Shown here: positions 11,838-22,000 of the stretch, piece by piece
How positions within the stretch are numbered: position 1 is the first letter of the stretch
Layout of the letters: every line of letters begins with the position of its first letter
Source: Nipponacmea schrenckii
Taxonomy: Eukaryota; Mollusca; Gastropoda; Lottiidae
Length of the DNA: 64,000 nucleotides
Direction: 5' to 3'
NCBI GenBank assembly: GCA_030562195.1
Contig: CM060203.1
Span: forward strand, 2,184,208 to 2,248,207
Translations under genes and position numbers: made by a program
The notes under the pieces: model-generated
What the model saw: only the letters and a program-made list of their open reading frames with translations
What the model was told of the DNA's origin: nothing
Database searches by the model: none

Positions 11838-12540
11838 ATTTTCATCTGATTTGAATGAAATTTGCTGTGATCATTTTTATTGATGAGAACTTTAACAAGT
11901 TCAACATTTACTATTTTTCGATGAACCAAATTTGAGTTATTGCCCTTAACTTAGTCCAAAGTCATGTAATGAAATGTAATGTAATGTCATTTTCTTCTAA
12001 AGCGCTGAACCACTAAAAGTGCTCTTCTGCGCTTTACAATTAAAAAATGATTCAATAAAATGCTTGTTTAAACAGATGTGTTTTAAGCTGTTTTTTAAAC
12101 GAGTGAAGGTTGGTACAGTTTTTGAGGTTTGACGGCAGAGAATTCCATAATATTGGGGCTTGGTAGGAAAAACTTCTCATTCCGTATGAACACAGATTTG
12201 CAGATTTTTGAACTAAATTGTTGGAGTTAAATGATCTGAGAGTTCTTGTTGGATGGTATTTAGATATAAGTTCAGTCAAGTAAGGGGGAGCCATCTCATG
12301 TAGACATTTAAATGTTATCACCAACACTTTATATTTAATCCGGAAGTTTACAGGCAACCAGTGAAGATGAAATAATATGGGGGTGATGTGTTCTCGGCGA
12401 TCCGAGTCATGAAACTCGGTTTCACCTGATCTGAATAAAATTTGGTGTGAACATTTATATTGAAGTGAACTTGGATTAGACCTAAATGAAAAAAACAGAA
12501 AATATATTTTAAAGTGGGCGTATCTTGCTTGGCAACCGCT
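11838..12540. mobile_element. Pearl-like repeat element, split by a LINE
   Basis: Both sides of the nested LINE match the element family seen at 16278-17320: the phrase CATCTGATTTGAATGAAATTT at 11838 and, at 12490-12540, AGTGGGCGTATCTTGC. The right terminus carries the same GTGGGCGTAT end as the other copies. It interrupts the Gmr1 reverse transcriptase. Confidence 0.55.
11985..12412 (-). mobile_element. 5'-truncated CR1/L2-group LINE, C-terminal end
   Basis: The minus-strand frame (stop at 12052) encodes the characteristic C-terminal tail of CR1/L2/Rex-like reverse transcriptases: HITPIL, LHWLPV, FKCLHEMAPPYL, LRS, then APILWNSLP and FKKQLKTHLF. It ends in a short-period TTACA-rich 3' tail (about 11965-11990), typical of these LINEs. 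The codons upstream of about 12412 belong to the host repeat, so the apparent ORF to 12606 is chimeric. Confidence 0.72.
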
Positions 12541-13319
12541 TGTTACAATCTTGGGGTGTTCATGTTCAGACATTGAATTCTCTATTCTTACAATTACGGG
12601 AAGCAAATATGGTAGCTAGGCCAACAAAATGTGATATTGGTTATCATTCTTTGGATTTTTAAGGTTACCGTATTGGCAACGATTCCATTCAACCAATGAA
12701 CAAAAAGGTAGGTTCTATTATCAAAGCATCGCGTCCAGAAACCAAGAAACAATTACAGCCTTTCTTGGGCGTGGTCGCTTAATTCCGAAGGTTTGTTTCA
12801 AACTTTCTGCTTTAACCTAATTAACGAATAAGTTGCGCACATGAGAATGCTTTCGAATCTTTAAAACAATCAGTTTTGTCATTCCCGATTCTTCGTCTAA
12901 CAGATTTTTCAAAGAGTTTTATATTACGAAGATGCCAGTAGCACTGGTATAGGTGCAGTGTTAATGCAAGAATTTGACTATGGAATTTTTCCTATTGCTT
13001 TTGCTAGTAAATAACTGTTGCCTGGGGAGACTAGATATGCTGTCATTGAGAAGGAATGCTTGACTTTAGTTTGGGGTATTACAAAATTTCAGGAATATTT
13101 ATATAGTGTATAATACATTATTGAGACGGATCATGAGCCTCTTAACAAGAAATTGCATAATAGTAGGATTATGAGATGGTCTTTAAGTATTCAGCCTTAT
13201 CGTTTAATAATAAAAGCAATTAAAGGTAGGGATAACATTGGTTTTAATTCTTTGAGTAGAGTGTATTGAAATTTAAAAAAAAAAAATCCTCTTGTATTTG
13301 GGGGGGGGGGGATGTGGGG

Positions 13320-14053
13320 TGTTCTAGAAATAGTAATCAGTTATGAATTTGTAATACTCCAGACGTTCTGTCACGTATAACTTTACAAATGGAGGTTGCA
13401 GTTTATTCCCCACCACCTACATTATTCCGTTTATTCAACGAGTAAGTCATGTCGTAGCCTTTCTACGACAAGTTAAACATTACAGTAAGTCTACAACATA
13501 TCTATCTAACTGGTTCCAGTTAGTGTACACATCAAACAAAGACGTTCCGGGTGTTCCAGTTAGTCTACACATCAAACAAAGACGTTCCGGGTGTTCCAGT
13601 TAGTCTACACATCAAACGTAGACGTTCCGGGTGTTCCAGTTAGTCTACACATCAAACGTAGACGTTCCGGGTGTTCCAGTTAGTCTACACATCAAACAAA
13701 GACGTTCCGGGTGTTCCAGTTAGTCTACACATCAAACGTAGACCGCTCATATATAAAAATATTCTATTTTTCGTTGAAACACAGACCGTTCTTGTACTAA
13801 AGCAGCTGAAAATATACTGATGGAAAACAAAAAGAGTAATAAATAACCTATCGACCAGTATCCTACTCATTTCTGAGATCATGGTTTACTGGTTTTGTCG
13901 GGTCGGGTCATTTTGGAATGAAACCAGTCAAATTTGGTGACATTCGTGTTTCTTGTGTTGTGTCGTGTTTTATTCCCAGTGTGCGTTTGGGATTTGTGTA
14001 ATGTTTTTTGTTCCAGTGACTGGACTATATGAACTTATATTTTATTTGCTTAT
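13320..14053 (+). repeat. putative 3' LTR of the Gmr1-type relic
   Basis: It begins TGTTCTAG right after a G-rich purine tract (13300-13319). It holds a 40-bp minisatellite and a TATA-like CATATATAAAAA (about 13748). The right LTR end is not defined because a hAT element interrupts the sequence at 14062. Confidence 0.4.
13516..13743. repeat. 40-bp minisatellite, about 5.7 copies
   Basis: The unit starts TTCCAGTTAGTCTACACATC and ends GTTCCGGGTG. Copies differ mainly at one dinucleotide (CAAACAAAG versus CAAACGTAG). The array lies inside the putative LTR. Confidence 0.85.
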
Positions 14054-14061
14054 GTTGCTAC

Positions 14062-15374
14062 CAGGGGCGTAGCTACCAGAGGGGTGTGGCGGGTCGCACC
14101 CCCCCCCCCCACACTTTTACGGAACTCGTCGGTAAAACGCGGAATCGGTCGGTAAAAAGGGGGACATGGATGCAACCGTCGGTAAAACGCGGAATCGATC
14201 AATAAACCGATTAATTAACCTAAAAAGTCAAAACCTGGTGTTGGTTATGATGTTATCAGTAAACTGTCAACATTAAAAGTATTTTTTTTTACTGAAACTA
14301 TCGGAATCGGTCAGGATAAGTTGGTTATGACTGGAGTCTTCGGTAAAACCGATTGGTTAACCTTGTTATTGGTAAGCTGTTCGTTATTTGAATTTGACGG
14401 TAAAACGTGGAATTGGCCGATAGAAAAGATCATAGATGGATCCGTCGGTAAAACAGATTTGTAAACCGAAAGAGTGAAATCCTTGTGTCTGCTAAGATGT
14501 TATTAATAAGCCGTTCGACTACATTAAAGTGATTTTTACTAAAAATGTCGGTAAAACGCGGAATCGGTCGATAATAGACGGTCATGGATGGGAAATGGAG
14601 CCTTCGGTAAAATCGATTGGTTAACCGAAAGAGTGGAAACCTTGTGTCAGTTATGATGTTATCGGAAAACTGTTCGTCTACATGAAAAGTGATTTTTACT
14701 GAACTTGTCGGTAAAACGCAGAATATGTCGAAAAAGGCTATATAAAACATATGGTTTTCCGACAACGAAAATTGATAATTTTGACTGGTGGAAACGACTT
14801 CCAAAATCGCGTCAGATGTATTCTCCGGGTTTCCTAGTTTGTAAAATTTTCCGGGGGAGAACCCCCGAACCCACACAATGTCGGTAAAACGCAGAATAGG
14901 TCGAAAAAGGGCATAGAAAACATATGGTTTTCCGCTGAAAATTGGACCATTGGAAAAGACTCAAAATCGCGTCAGATGTATTCTCCGGGTTTCCTAGTAC
15001 TAGTATGTAAAATTTTTCGGGGAAGGACCCCCGAACACCCGCCACTACAAGGGCCAAATTCGAAGGCCTTTGGCCTGCAGGACTTGTCTTGGAAAAACCA
15101 CCTTTCAGTCCCCCCTCTCAGGCTTATTCTAGATACACCCCTGATTGATATGGTTATCAAAGGTTTAGGATTTGCTATAACGATGGATTTCGTTCGTGTA
15201 TAATGTATATAATTAATAGTGCGAGTAAGTTATTTTTGCCTCCGGAAGAACTCGTGTTCGTCGTTAAAACTTAGACGTTACACGTGTTCGTCGTTAAAAC
15301 TTAGACGTTACACGTGTTCGTCGTTAAAACTTAGACGTTACACCCCCAGTCAAAATGGTCTCGCTACGCCCCTG
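14062..15374. mobile_element. non-autonomous hAT element with perfect 8-bp TSD
   Basis: The left end is CAGGGGCGTAGC and the right end is its exact reverse complement GCTACGCCCCTG. The 8 bases GTTGCTAC flank both ends (14054-14061 and 15375-15382), a perfect 8-bp target site duplication as made by hAT transposases. The 1,313-bp interior has no transposase. It contains many GTCGGTAAAACGC-type motifs, a duplicated segment of about 75 bp (14805-14880 and 14965-15045) and a 30-bp triplet repeat at 15253-15342. The short ORFs inside are by-products of this repetition. Confidence 0.85.
15253..15342. repeat. 30-bp tandem repeat, three perfect copies
   Basis: The unit starts CGTGTTCGTCGTTAAAACTT. 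Three head-to-tail copies lie near the right end of the hAT element. Confidence 0.85.
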
Positions 15375-15382
15375 GTTGCTAC

Positions 15383-15784
15383 GGACTTTCACGTTCATGG
15401 TTCTCAGATCGGACTCGATAAAATATTATAGTTTAAAAGCGAAGGGTGCCGAGAAAGGACTACTGCGCTTATGAAAACAATAATTCAACAATAATTTAGG
15501 TATGTTGCAATCGACACGTATGCAGTCACTTGTGCTCAAACTTCGGAATTAAATAATTACTGCTATAAACGATCTGGACGCAGAGCATGTGATACAGGTT
15601 GGAGGGTAAATAGGGGTCAGGGTATATATTCCGTAACTTTCAAGTTTCGGAAAGTTCAAATTCTGCTGCCACCAAACAAACTTATCCAGGCTTGAAGGCA
15701 TAACATAATCAACGTGAAACTAATTCTTATACTGCATACCAACAATAGTTTGGGCTCTTCATTTAACACTCACAAGACTTACAC
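15383..15784. other. right spacer between the duplicated arms
   Basis: No gene seen. It may include the rest of the Gmr1 LTR displaced by the hAT insertion. Confidence 0.35.
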
Positions 15785-16047
15785 TGACTGACACCTGGCT
15801 GCAATAGCCTACTCCCCAAATCATTGGAGCAAAGTTGCAGTATCTGATCTTGTAAAGGTAATGCAGAGATTGAACTTTTAAGGTACAAGCGTTCAGAGCC
15901 AGGGTAGATGAAAGAACGAAATAATGTCAAAATATTACAACCAGATGGCACAAATATAGCGATGAAATAAAATAAAAAATATGTCCACAGCCATGTTTTC
16001 AGTTTCCTCTGGATGTAATAAATTAACCTATATGTTCTCTGACACTC

Positions 16048-16055
16048 TATATAAA
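16048..16055 (+). promoter_or_regulatory. TATA box of copy B
   Basis: TATATAAA begins 50 nt before the ATG at 16098, at the same place as in copy A. Confidence 0.55.
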
Positions 16056-16097
16056 CCCATACAATAATCACTGATCATACTTGATTATCAAATCAAT

Positions 16098-19000
16098 ATG
16101 ATGGTCAATGCTAATTTGATGTTGATGGTAGTCTTGCTTTGGGCTGGGACACTTCCAGTGGCTAATCCTAAACATTTCCCCTACACAGCGAAAGTATTTG
16201 GGGGAAAATTAAGTAAGTATAACCATTTCTTTAATCTTGATTCTATATAACTTGTCGGAATACAACACCTACTTAAACAAGGGGTTGCTTAGGAAGATAC
16301 GCCCACTTTTAAATATATTTTCTGTTTTAACACAGGCAGAAACTCTAACATTATTTAGGTCTAATTCAAGTTTTCATCAATATAAATGTTCACACCAAAT
16401 TTGATTCAAATCAGATGAAACCTAGTCTCTATTGTATTTACTAGCTAATTTTCATAAAAACTGTATTGTCTATAGCAATCACAAGCCAATTTCGCAGTGT
16501 TTTGACTAAGTCAAGACTGATAACTCAAAAACAGTTTATCAAAAAATCGTCAATTTCGTACTTGACCAAGATCTCATCAACTTCAATGATCACACCAAAT
16601 TTCATTTAAATCAGATGAAAACTGTTGTTTTGACGCGTTTTGACTAAGTCAAGGGCAATAACTCAAAAAACGTTCACAAAAAAATCGTCACTATTAAACT
16701 TGTTTAAGATCTCATCAATATAAATGACGACAAAAAATACATTCAAATCCAATGGAAATTGTGATCTCTATCGCGTTCACAAGCCAATTTTAACTAAGTA
16801 AAGTGCAATAACTAGAACACCATTGATCGAAAAATAGCCTATTTTGAAGATCTCGTCAATATAAATGATCACAGCAAGTTTCATTCAAATCCAATGAAAA
16901 ATGTAGTCTCTTTAGCGTTTACAAGCCATTTTAACGCGTTTTGAATAAGTCAAGGGCAATAACTCAAAAACTGTTTATCGAAAAATCGCCAATTTCAATC
17001 TTGTCCGAGATCTCCTCAATATAAATTATCACACAAGTTTCATTCAAATCCATTGAAAACTGTAGTCTCTATCGCGTTCACAAGCCAATTTTGACGCGTT
17101 TTGACTAAGTCAAGTTCAATAACTCAAAAACCGTTCTTCGAAAAATTGCCAATTTCGAACTTGTCCGAGATCTCATCAATATAAATGATCACAGCAAATT
17201 TCATTCAAATCGGACAAAAACTGTAGTCTCTATCGCATTCACAAGCAATTGTGGACGGACGGACGGACGGACGGACAGGGGTAACGACATTATACGACCA
17301 CATTATAATGTGGGCGTATAAAAACGAACCATTTAACTATTAACCTATTTTTAAAATGAGAAATGTATTCTAGACTTTAAAGAATTGTAAATAGGTTTTT
17401 TAAACATTTTATATGTATTGAGGGATACTGATAGCATCGTCTTGCACCATTCCAAAACGCAATCTGACGCCTTTGGTTCCTGTAATTTCATTGAAACTAA
17501 GTGTTTGATGACGTCACACGGTCCTTAATTGCAGGAACCAAAGACATCATTGAAAAATAGAACGGTGCAAGTTGATGCTAGCAAGATCCCCGATATAAAT
17601 ACAAACTAGAGCTGAGTACAGAACTTCGCTTGACATAATACCTTTTGCCCTTTAGCTTTAAGGCCCTTTCGAACTTTAAAACATTTTACCGTTGTTCTCT
17701 CAGCCGCTTTTAGTTAAAAGGCAAACTGTGAAATCTCTTGGGGTTTTTTTTTTTTTTGCTTGAAGTTTAAGTATTATATCACAAACAGCATCTTGTTTGT
17801 AATGTTATGTGTTTGAAATCAAATTTCTAAGTATGCCCATATTTAAGTTGTCCACATTAAACTTTCTGTGATATGCAAAATTGAAAATGAATCGTGCTAC
17901 TAACATTTGTATAGAGTTACTCCTTAGAAGCATAGTTCTTATTAGAATAGAAAAACATTCAAACGGTTTTATAACATGCGAATTCACAGCTATAAATGGG
18001 GTTATGTTGATTTCATTGTAATGTGTTTAAAATCAAATAACTACTAGTATGCCTTTAATTAACTTGTCCACATTTAACTTTCCCGGTTTCCGTGATAATT
18101 GAAGAGAATTGATTTTAGATATTGATGGAACAATTATTGTACAATCACATCTATAAATTAACATATACAATAATATTCCTCAACAAGAATTGTGAAAAAA
18201 GTAGAAAGCAAAATGCTATTAATTAGACCGGATAAAAGTGGAATGTAACTAATTTATATCGTCTGCTAAATATGTATAGAGTTACTCCTGTAGAGATATT
18301 AGCATATTTCTAATTAAGCTAAAAAAAAAAAAAAAAAAAAAGCCAAACAGTTTTATAAATTACGAATTCACAGCTATAAATGGAGAAATATTTAAAATTC
18401 ATATTTTACAATTTTACAAAAATTAAAATAGAGAAAAATCGAGTATTTTGTGGGTTAAAAATTATATAAGTAGATTAATTTGTTATGTACGGTGAGAAAA
18501 GTTCAAATCAACAGTTGATTGCTCTCTTTTAACACCTGTCAATCATCCTAACCATAAAAATCTCTTATTTATCAGACCAATTAGAATTTTTGATTAATTT
18601 TGCCAAATTTATCAATTTAAAATTTTGTATTAAACCATCCATGTCTCATATGGTTGAAAAGAGAAAATCGAGTACTTTTTGGTTATGAAATCCATATTGA
18701 TGGAAAACTACTTGACAATCATTTTAATGCCATACATCTATTTTATTTTGTTGTAGATTGTGATAAGTACATTCTGGCAATAAATACCGAGTGGGTAACG
18801 AGAGATGGGTGTGAAGACAATAAACGCTTTCAGTGTAAAATAGGTTATACATCACAGGTCCAGACTACATGTAAGAACGGTAATTGGTTTTTAGAACCAA
18901 CTTGTCAAGGTAGGAATACAGATTCTTTACAACTGTTATATAGACATTGGGTATTTTTTTCTTCAAGTCAAGAGTTGGGCTACGGAAATATGTTCTCTTT

Positions 19001-22000
19001 TTTGAGAATTATATCGAGCCAAGTTTCAGAAATTCCTTTGAAAAATGAGATGAAATAATTAAAGTTATCTTATGTAGTCAGGGAAGTCGTAGGAAGCCTT
19101 TAATTTTCTTAATTCTAGCCTTTAAATTTAAATGTTGTGTACACCTCTCACTTAAAGGGATAATAAGCTTTGTAAATTTGTGATAGGCTTGGATGAAATG
19201 GAGGCGCTACTTCACTTATGTACCTCTCTATGATTTTAATAGTTTATCCACTAAAAGACACCAGGGTCATGTTAAGGACATTATTCTGAATGTTCACACT
19301 AAATTTCATCGCAATCGAACCATTTTTACTACCCTAAATCGATTTTTTTGTTCGTACAATTGTCGCTCTTTTCATAAATAATGTTCGAATGTCGAAAAAA
19401 GGATAACTTCTAAACTTTTTTTTTGTTGTTACTATTTTATTTTGTCTAATATTTCAAATTAAAATCAATAAATTCCAATACCTGGGGGCCGCCATCTTTG
19501 TTAGGAACGTCACGTAGCATGACGTCACGTCGTAGATAGAATGTCAAAATGGCGGAATGTCAAGCTCGGGTATGCCTTTACAATAAGTAGAGAAATAAAG
19601 ACGTAAGCTATTAACGAATACCAGATCCCACCAAGAATCTACAAAAGAGCTCAACAACATCGGTACAGGTTCGACATTGGATACGTTTCATTTCTCAACA
19701 AATAAAGTCGTGTGTGAAAAACATATTCTACCGGCCGGCTTCGAAGTCGGTAAACAAAACCGCTTTGGTCCTGGGATTGCACCCGTTGGTAAGTTGCTGA
19801 AAGAAACAGATTTTCCTACCGTTTGCGTCCACAGGAAACTACTCACAAAAGATGGACGTATTTGCCGTCTACAAAAACGATAAAAAAAAACGCGAAATGC
19901 GAAATGCACAAACTGAGGTGAGTCAATAATATAATTAGCATTAATAGGGGTTAGAACATCGACACTAGACAAATTAAGCCAAGGCCGTCAGCGGCTAAAA
20001 CTACTTTTCTATACCTTGCAAGGCAGGTGACATTGAAAGTACACACTAGGTTCGATAAATAAAATCCTTAGAGGAGGTATGTACTCGGGTAATCTGTTCG
20101 AATTTATTCCTTATTAAAAACGTGTAGGCCGAAAGTAGGCCTAATTGTGAATTTCGACGAGGCCTACTTCGCTGTCTCTTTTATTTACAACTTGTACCGT
20201 CCGGTCTAGATATGATATATACTAAATTTGTTTCCGGAATATCCAGTCCTTGTAATGTAGATTATGGCATGCTATTGTTAGTCCTGATTGTCAAGATTGG
20301 TTGCGTTCTGGCTCAAATTGATCGGACTGAATGTCAGCAGCCATGTTTGTTTACCTTTCTATCTACGACGTGACGTCATAATCTCGCATATTCACGATCA
20401 TAAAGCCATCAATGGCGGCATCCATAAAATGACAATTTCAGTCGAAAATCGCGTAATATTTAATTTTGACGGTGAATATGTGTCATTTTATAGCAGGGAC
20501 GTAATTATAACATGTCTTTTTACCGGAAAATTGTATTATTGACATAAAGCTTATTATTCCTTTAATATTGGTTGATTATCTTTTATATCTCTTCACCAGT
20601 TATATAGATAGTTAACCCTTTAAATGACACTACAAACCAGGAGATACACACAGCATTTAAAGTACGTTATTAAGAGAGGAACATGGAGAACAGAGGCAAG
20701 GGAGATAATTACAAACAAACAGAGACAACTACAAACTGTGGCTCATGACAATACGAAGCCATAAACATCAATACTGGCGTATATCAAACGAAAGAGGTCA
20801 TCGTTGCGCATCTTCTCCGCACGAATTGGTGTAGAAAACATTGAATTGGAGGGCTGATATGGTCCAAAAATAATCTATACGCTACTCGCCAGTGGTTCCG
20901 AAAGGGTTAATAAGCAGTCAAGGCCAATGACAACCAAATAATCCCCTTCATCACTACCTATAATCATACTGCTACCAACGCATCGGTAATTGTAAAAAAT
21001 TACTATAAAACTATACAACAGAAATATCCACAGGTTTATACTAAAATAAATGTTACGCGTTCAAGAGGAATAAAAATCTTAGTAACCATTTAGTCCATGG
21101 CAGACTTGAACCAATGCAAAACGTTTTTTCAAATCCATAACTGTTTTATATATATATCACATATTACCTTAAATAACTATTAGTCAAATGTCATCAGCAT
21201 ACACTTTAGTTTATTATAGGTCAATGGGCTCCAGTATTTGAACAGGATAATGAGGACCAAAATTAAAAAAGTTATTTTGTTTTTTTAGATTTGGGTTTTA
21301 GAACCGTTGAAGACTTCCATACTTTTCATGATTATAACCTTAACCATTTTTAACTATTTTTTACACTAACTATCTCATCCTATAATGTTGTTTCTTACTT
21401 CATGACCTAGGCCAGTGCTTTCTTGAGAATACTTTTCTCATCTCACCCTAACACTAGACAAACAAATGAAAACAATCGGCAGACTAAGCTCTGGTTTTAT
21501 GGGGATTTTTCTGCCCCTTTTACACAACACACAACTAAAATTTAACTCATTATCTTCGAAACGTTTTGGGAGTTTCTGTTTTGCGTAACTGGGAACTGAC
21601 GAACTTTCTTATGTCACACCAAGAGCCATCGATATTTGTAACCAGGTATCTCGACCGAGAACAAGACTTATTTCGATCAGAATGCAAATATACGATATCG
21701 CTAATTTGGAGAGTGTATGGAGCTCGAATACAATTGGTTCCTGCTTTGGATTTGGTACTGTAATGGTGATTGGTAATTCTAGCAGAATTTTGAGATGAAA
21801 TGAGGTCCTTATCCGAAACAGGTATCTTTTCGTGAGTGAATTGGTCGCGTTGGGTCAATATTTCTCTTGCGGACAATCCGCTATGACGGATGCGAGTATT
21901 CATAATTGCAACGACTACTGCAAGATCTGTTGATGATATGGGTCCGCGTGATGGATCTATGCGCAAGATTTCAAACTCCAATTCTTGTATGGCTCTTTCG

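Larger units (their letters stand above)
10905..14053 (+). mobile_element. Gmr1-type Ty3/Gypsy retrotransposon relic (IN-RT-RH-LTR)
   Basis: Decayed plus-strand fragments appear in this order. The integrase core is at 10905-11230 (VLSDRGGQFT, TPYRPVGNGLV, PKDWDRYL, SPFELLYGRTVRG). Reverse transcriptase follows at 11430-11830 (SPYASPIVLV, then YLSKTDLTKGYYQV) and resumes at about 12597-12800 (PTKCDIGYHSLDF, YRIGNDSIQP). RNase H is at about 12910-13260 (DASSTGIGAVL, ETRYAVIEKECL). A purine tract and an LTR-like TGT start (13320) come directly after RNase H. Integrase before RT, with RNase H last, is the Gmr1 order. Ordinary Gypsy elements have integrase last. Gag, protease and the 5' LTR are missing. 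The RT segment that should hold YxDD has been replaced by the nested insert at 11838-12540. It is not functional. Confidence 0.72.

Noticed and set aside
14430..15431. ORFs of 60-148 codons within the hAT element
   Set aside because: They arise from duplicated non-coding modules, differ by strand and contain no transposase motif.
9848..16071. Paired ORFs of 107 and 102 codons upstream of both CCP-PAN copies (9848-10171 plus, 15763-16071 minus), similar to each other
   Set aside because: Similarity follows from the inverted duplication of the promoter region. They run antisense over the TATA box and have no domain; conservation is not above the rest of the arm.
17253..17280. ACGG microsatellite as an independent feature
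   Set aside because: It is part of the Pearl-like element and recurs at the same relative place in its other copies.
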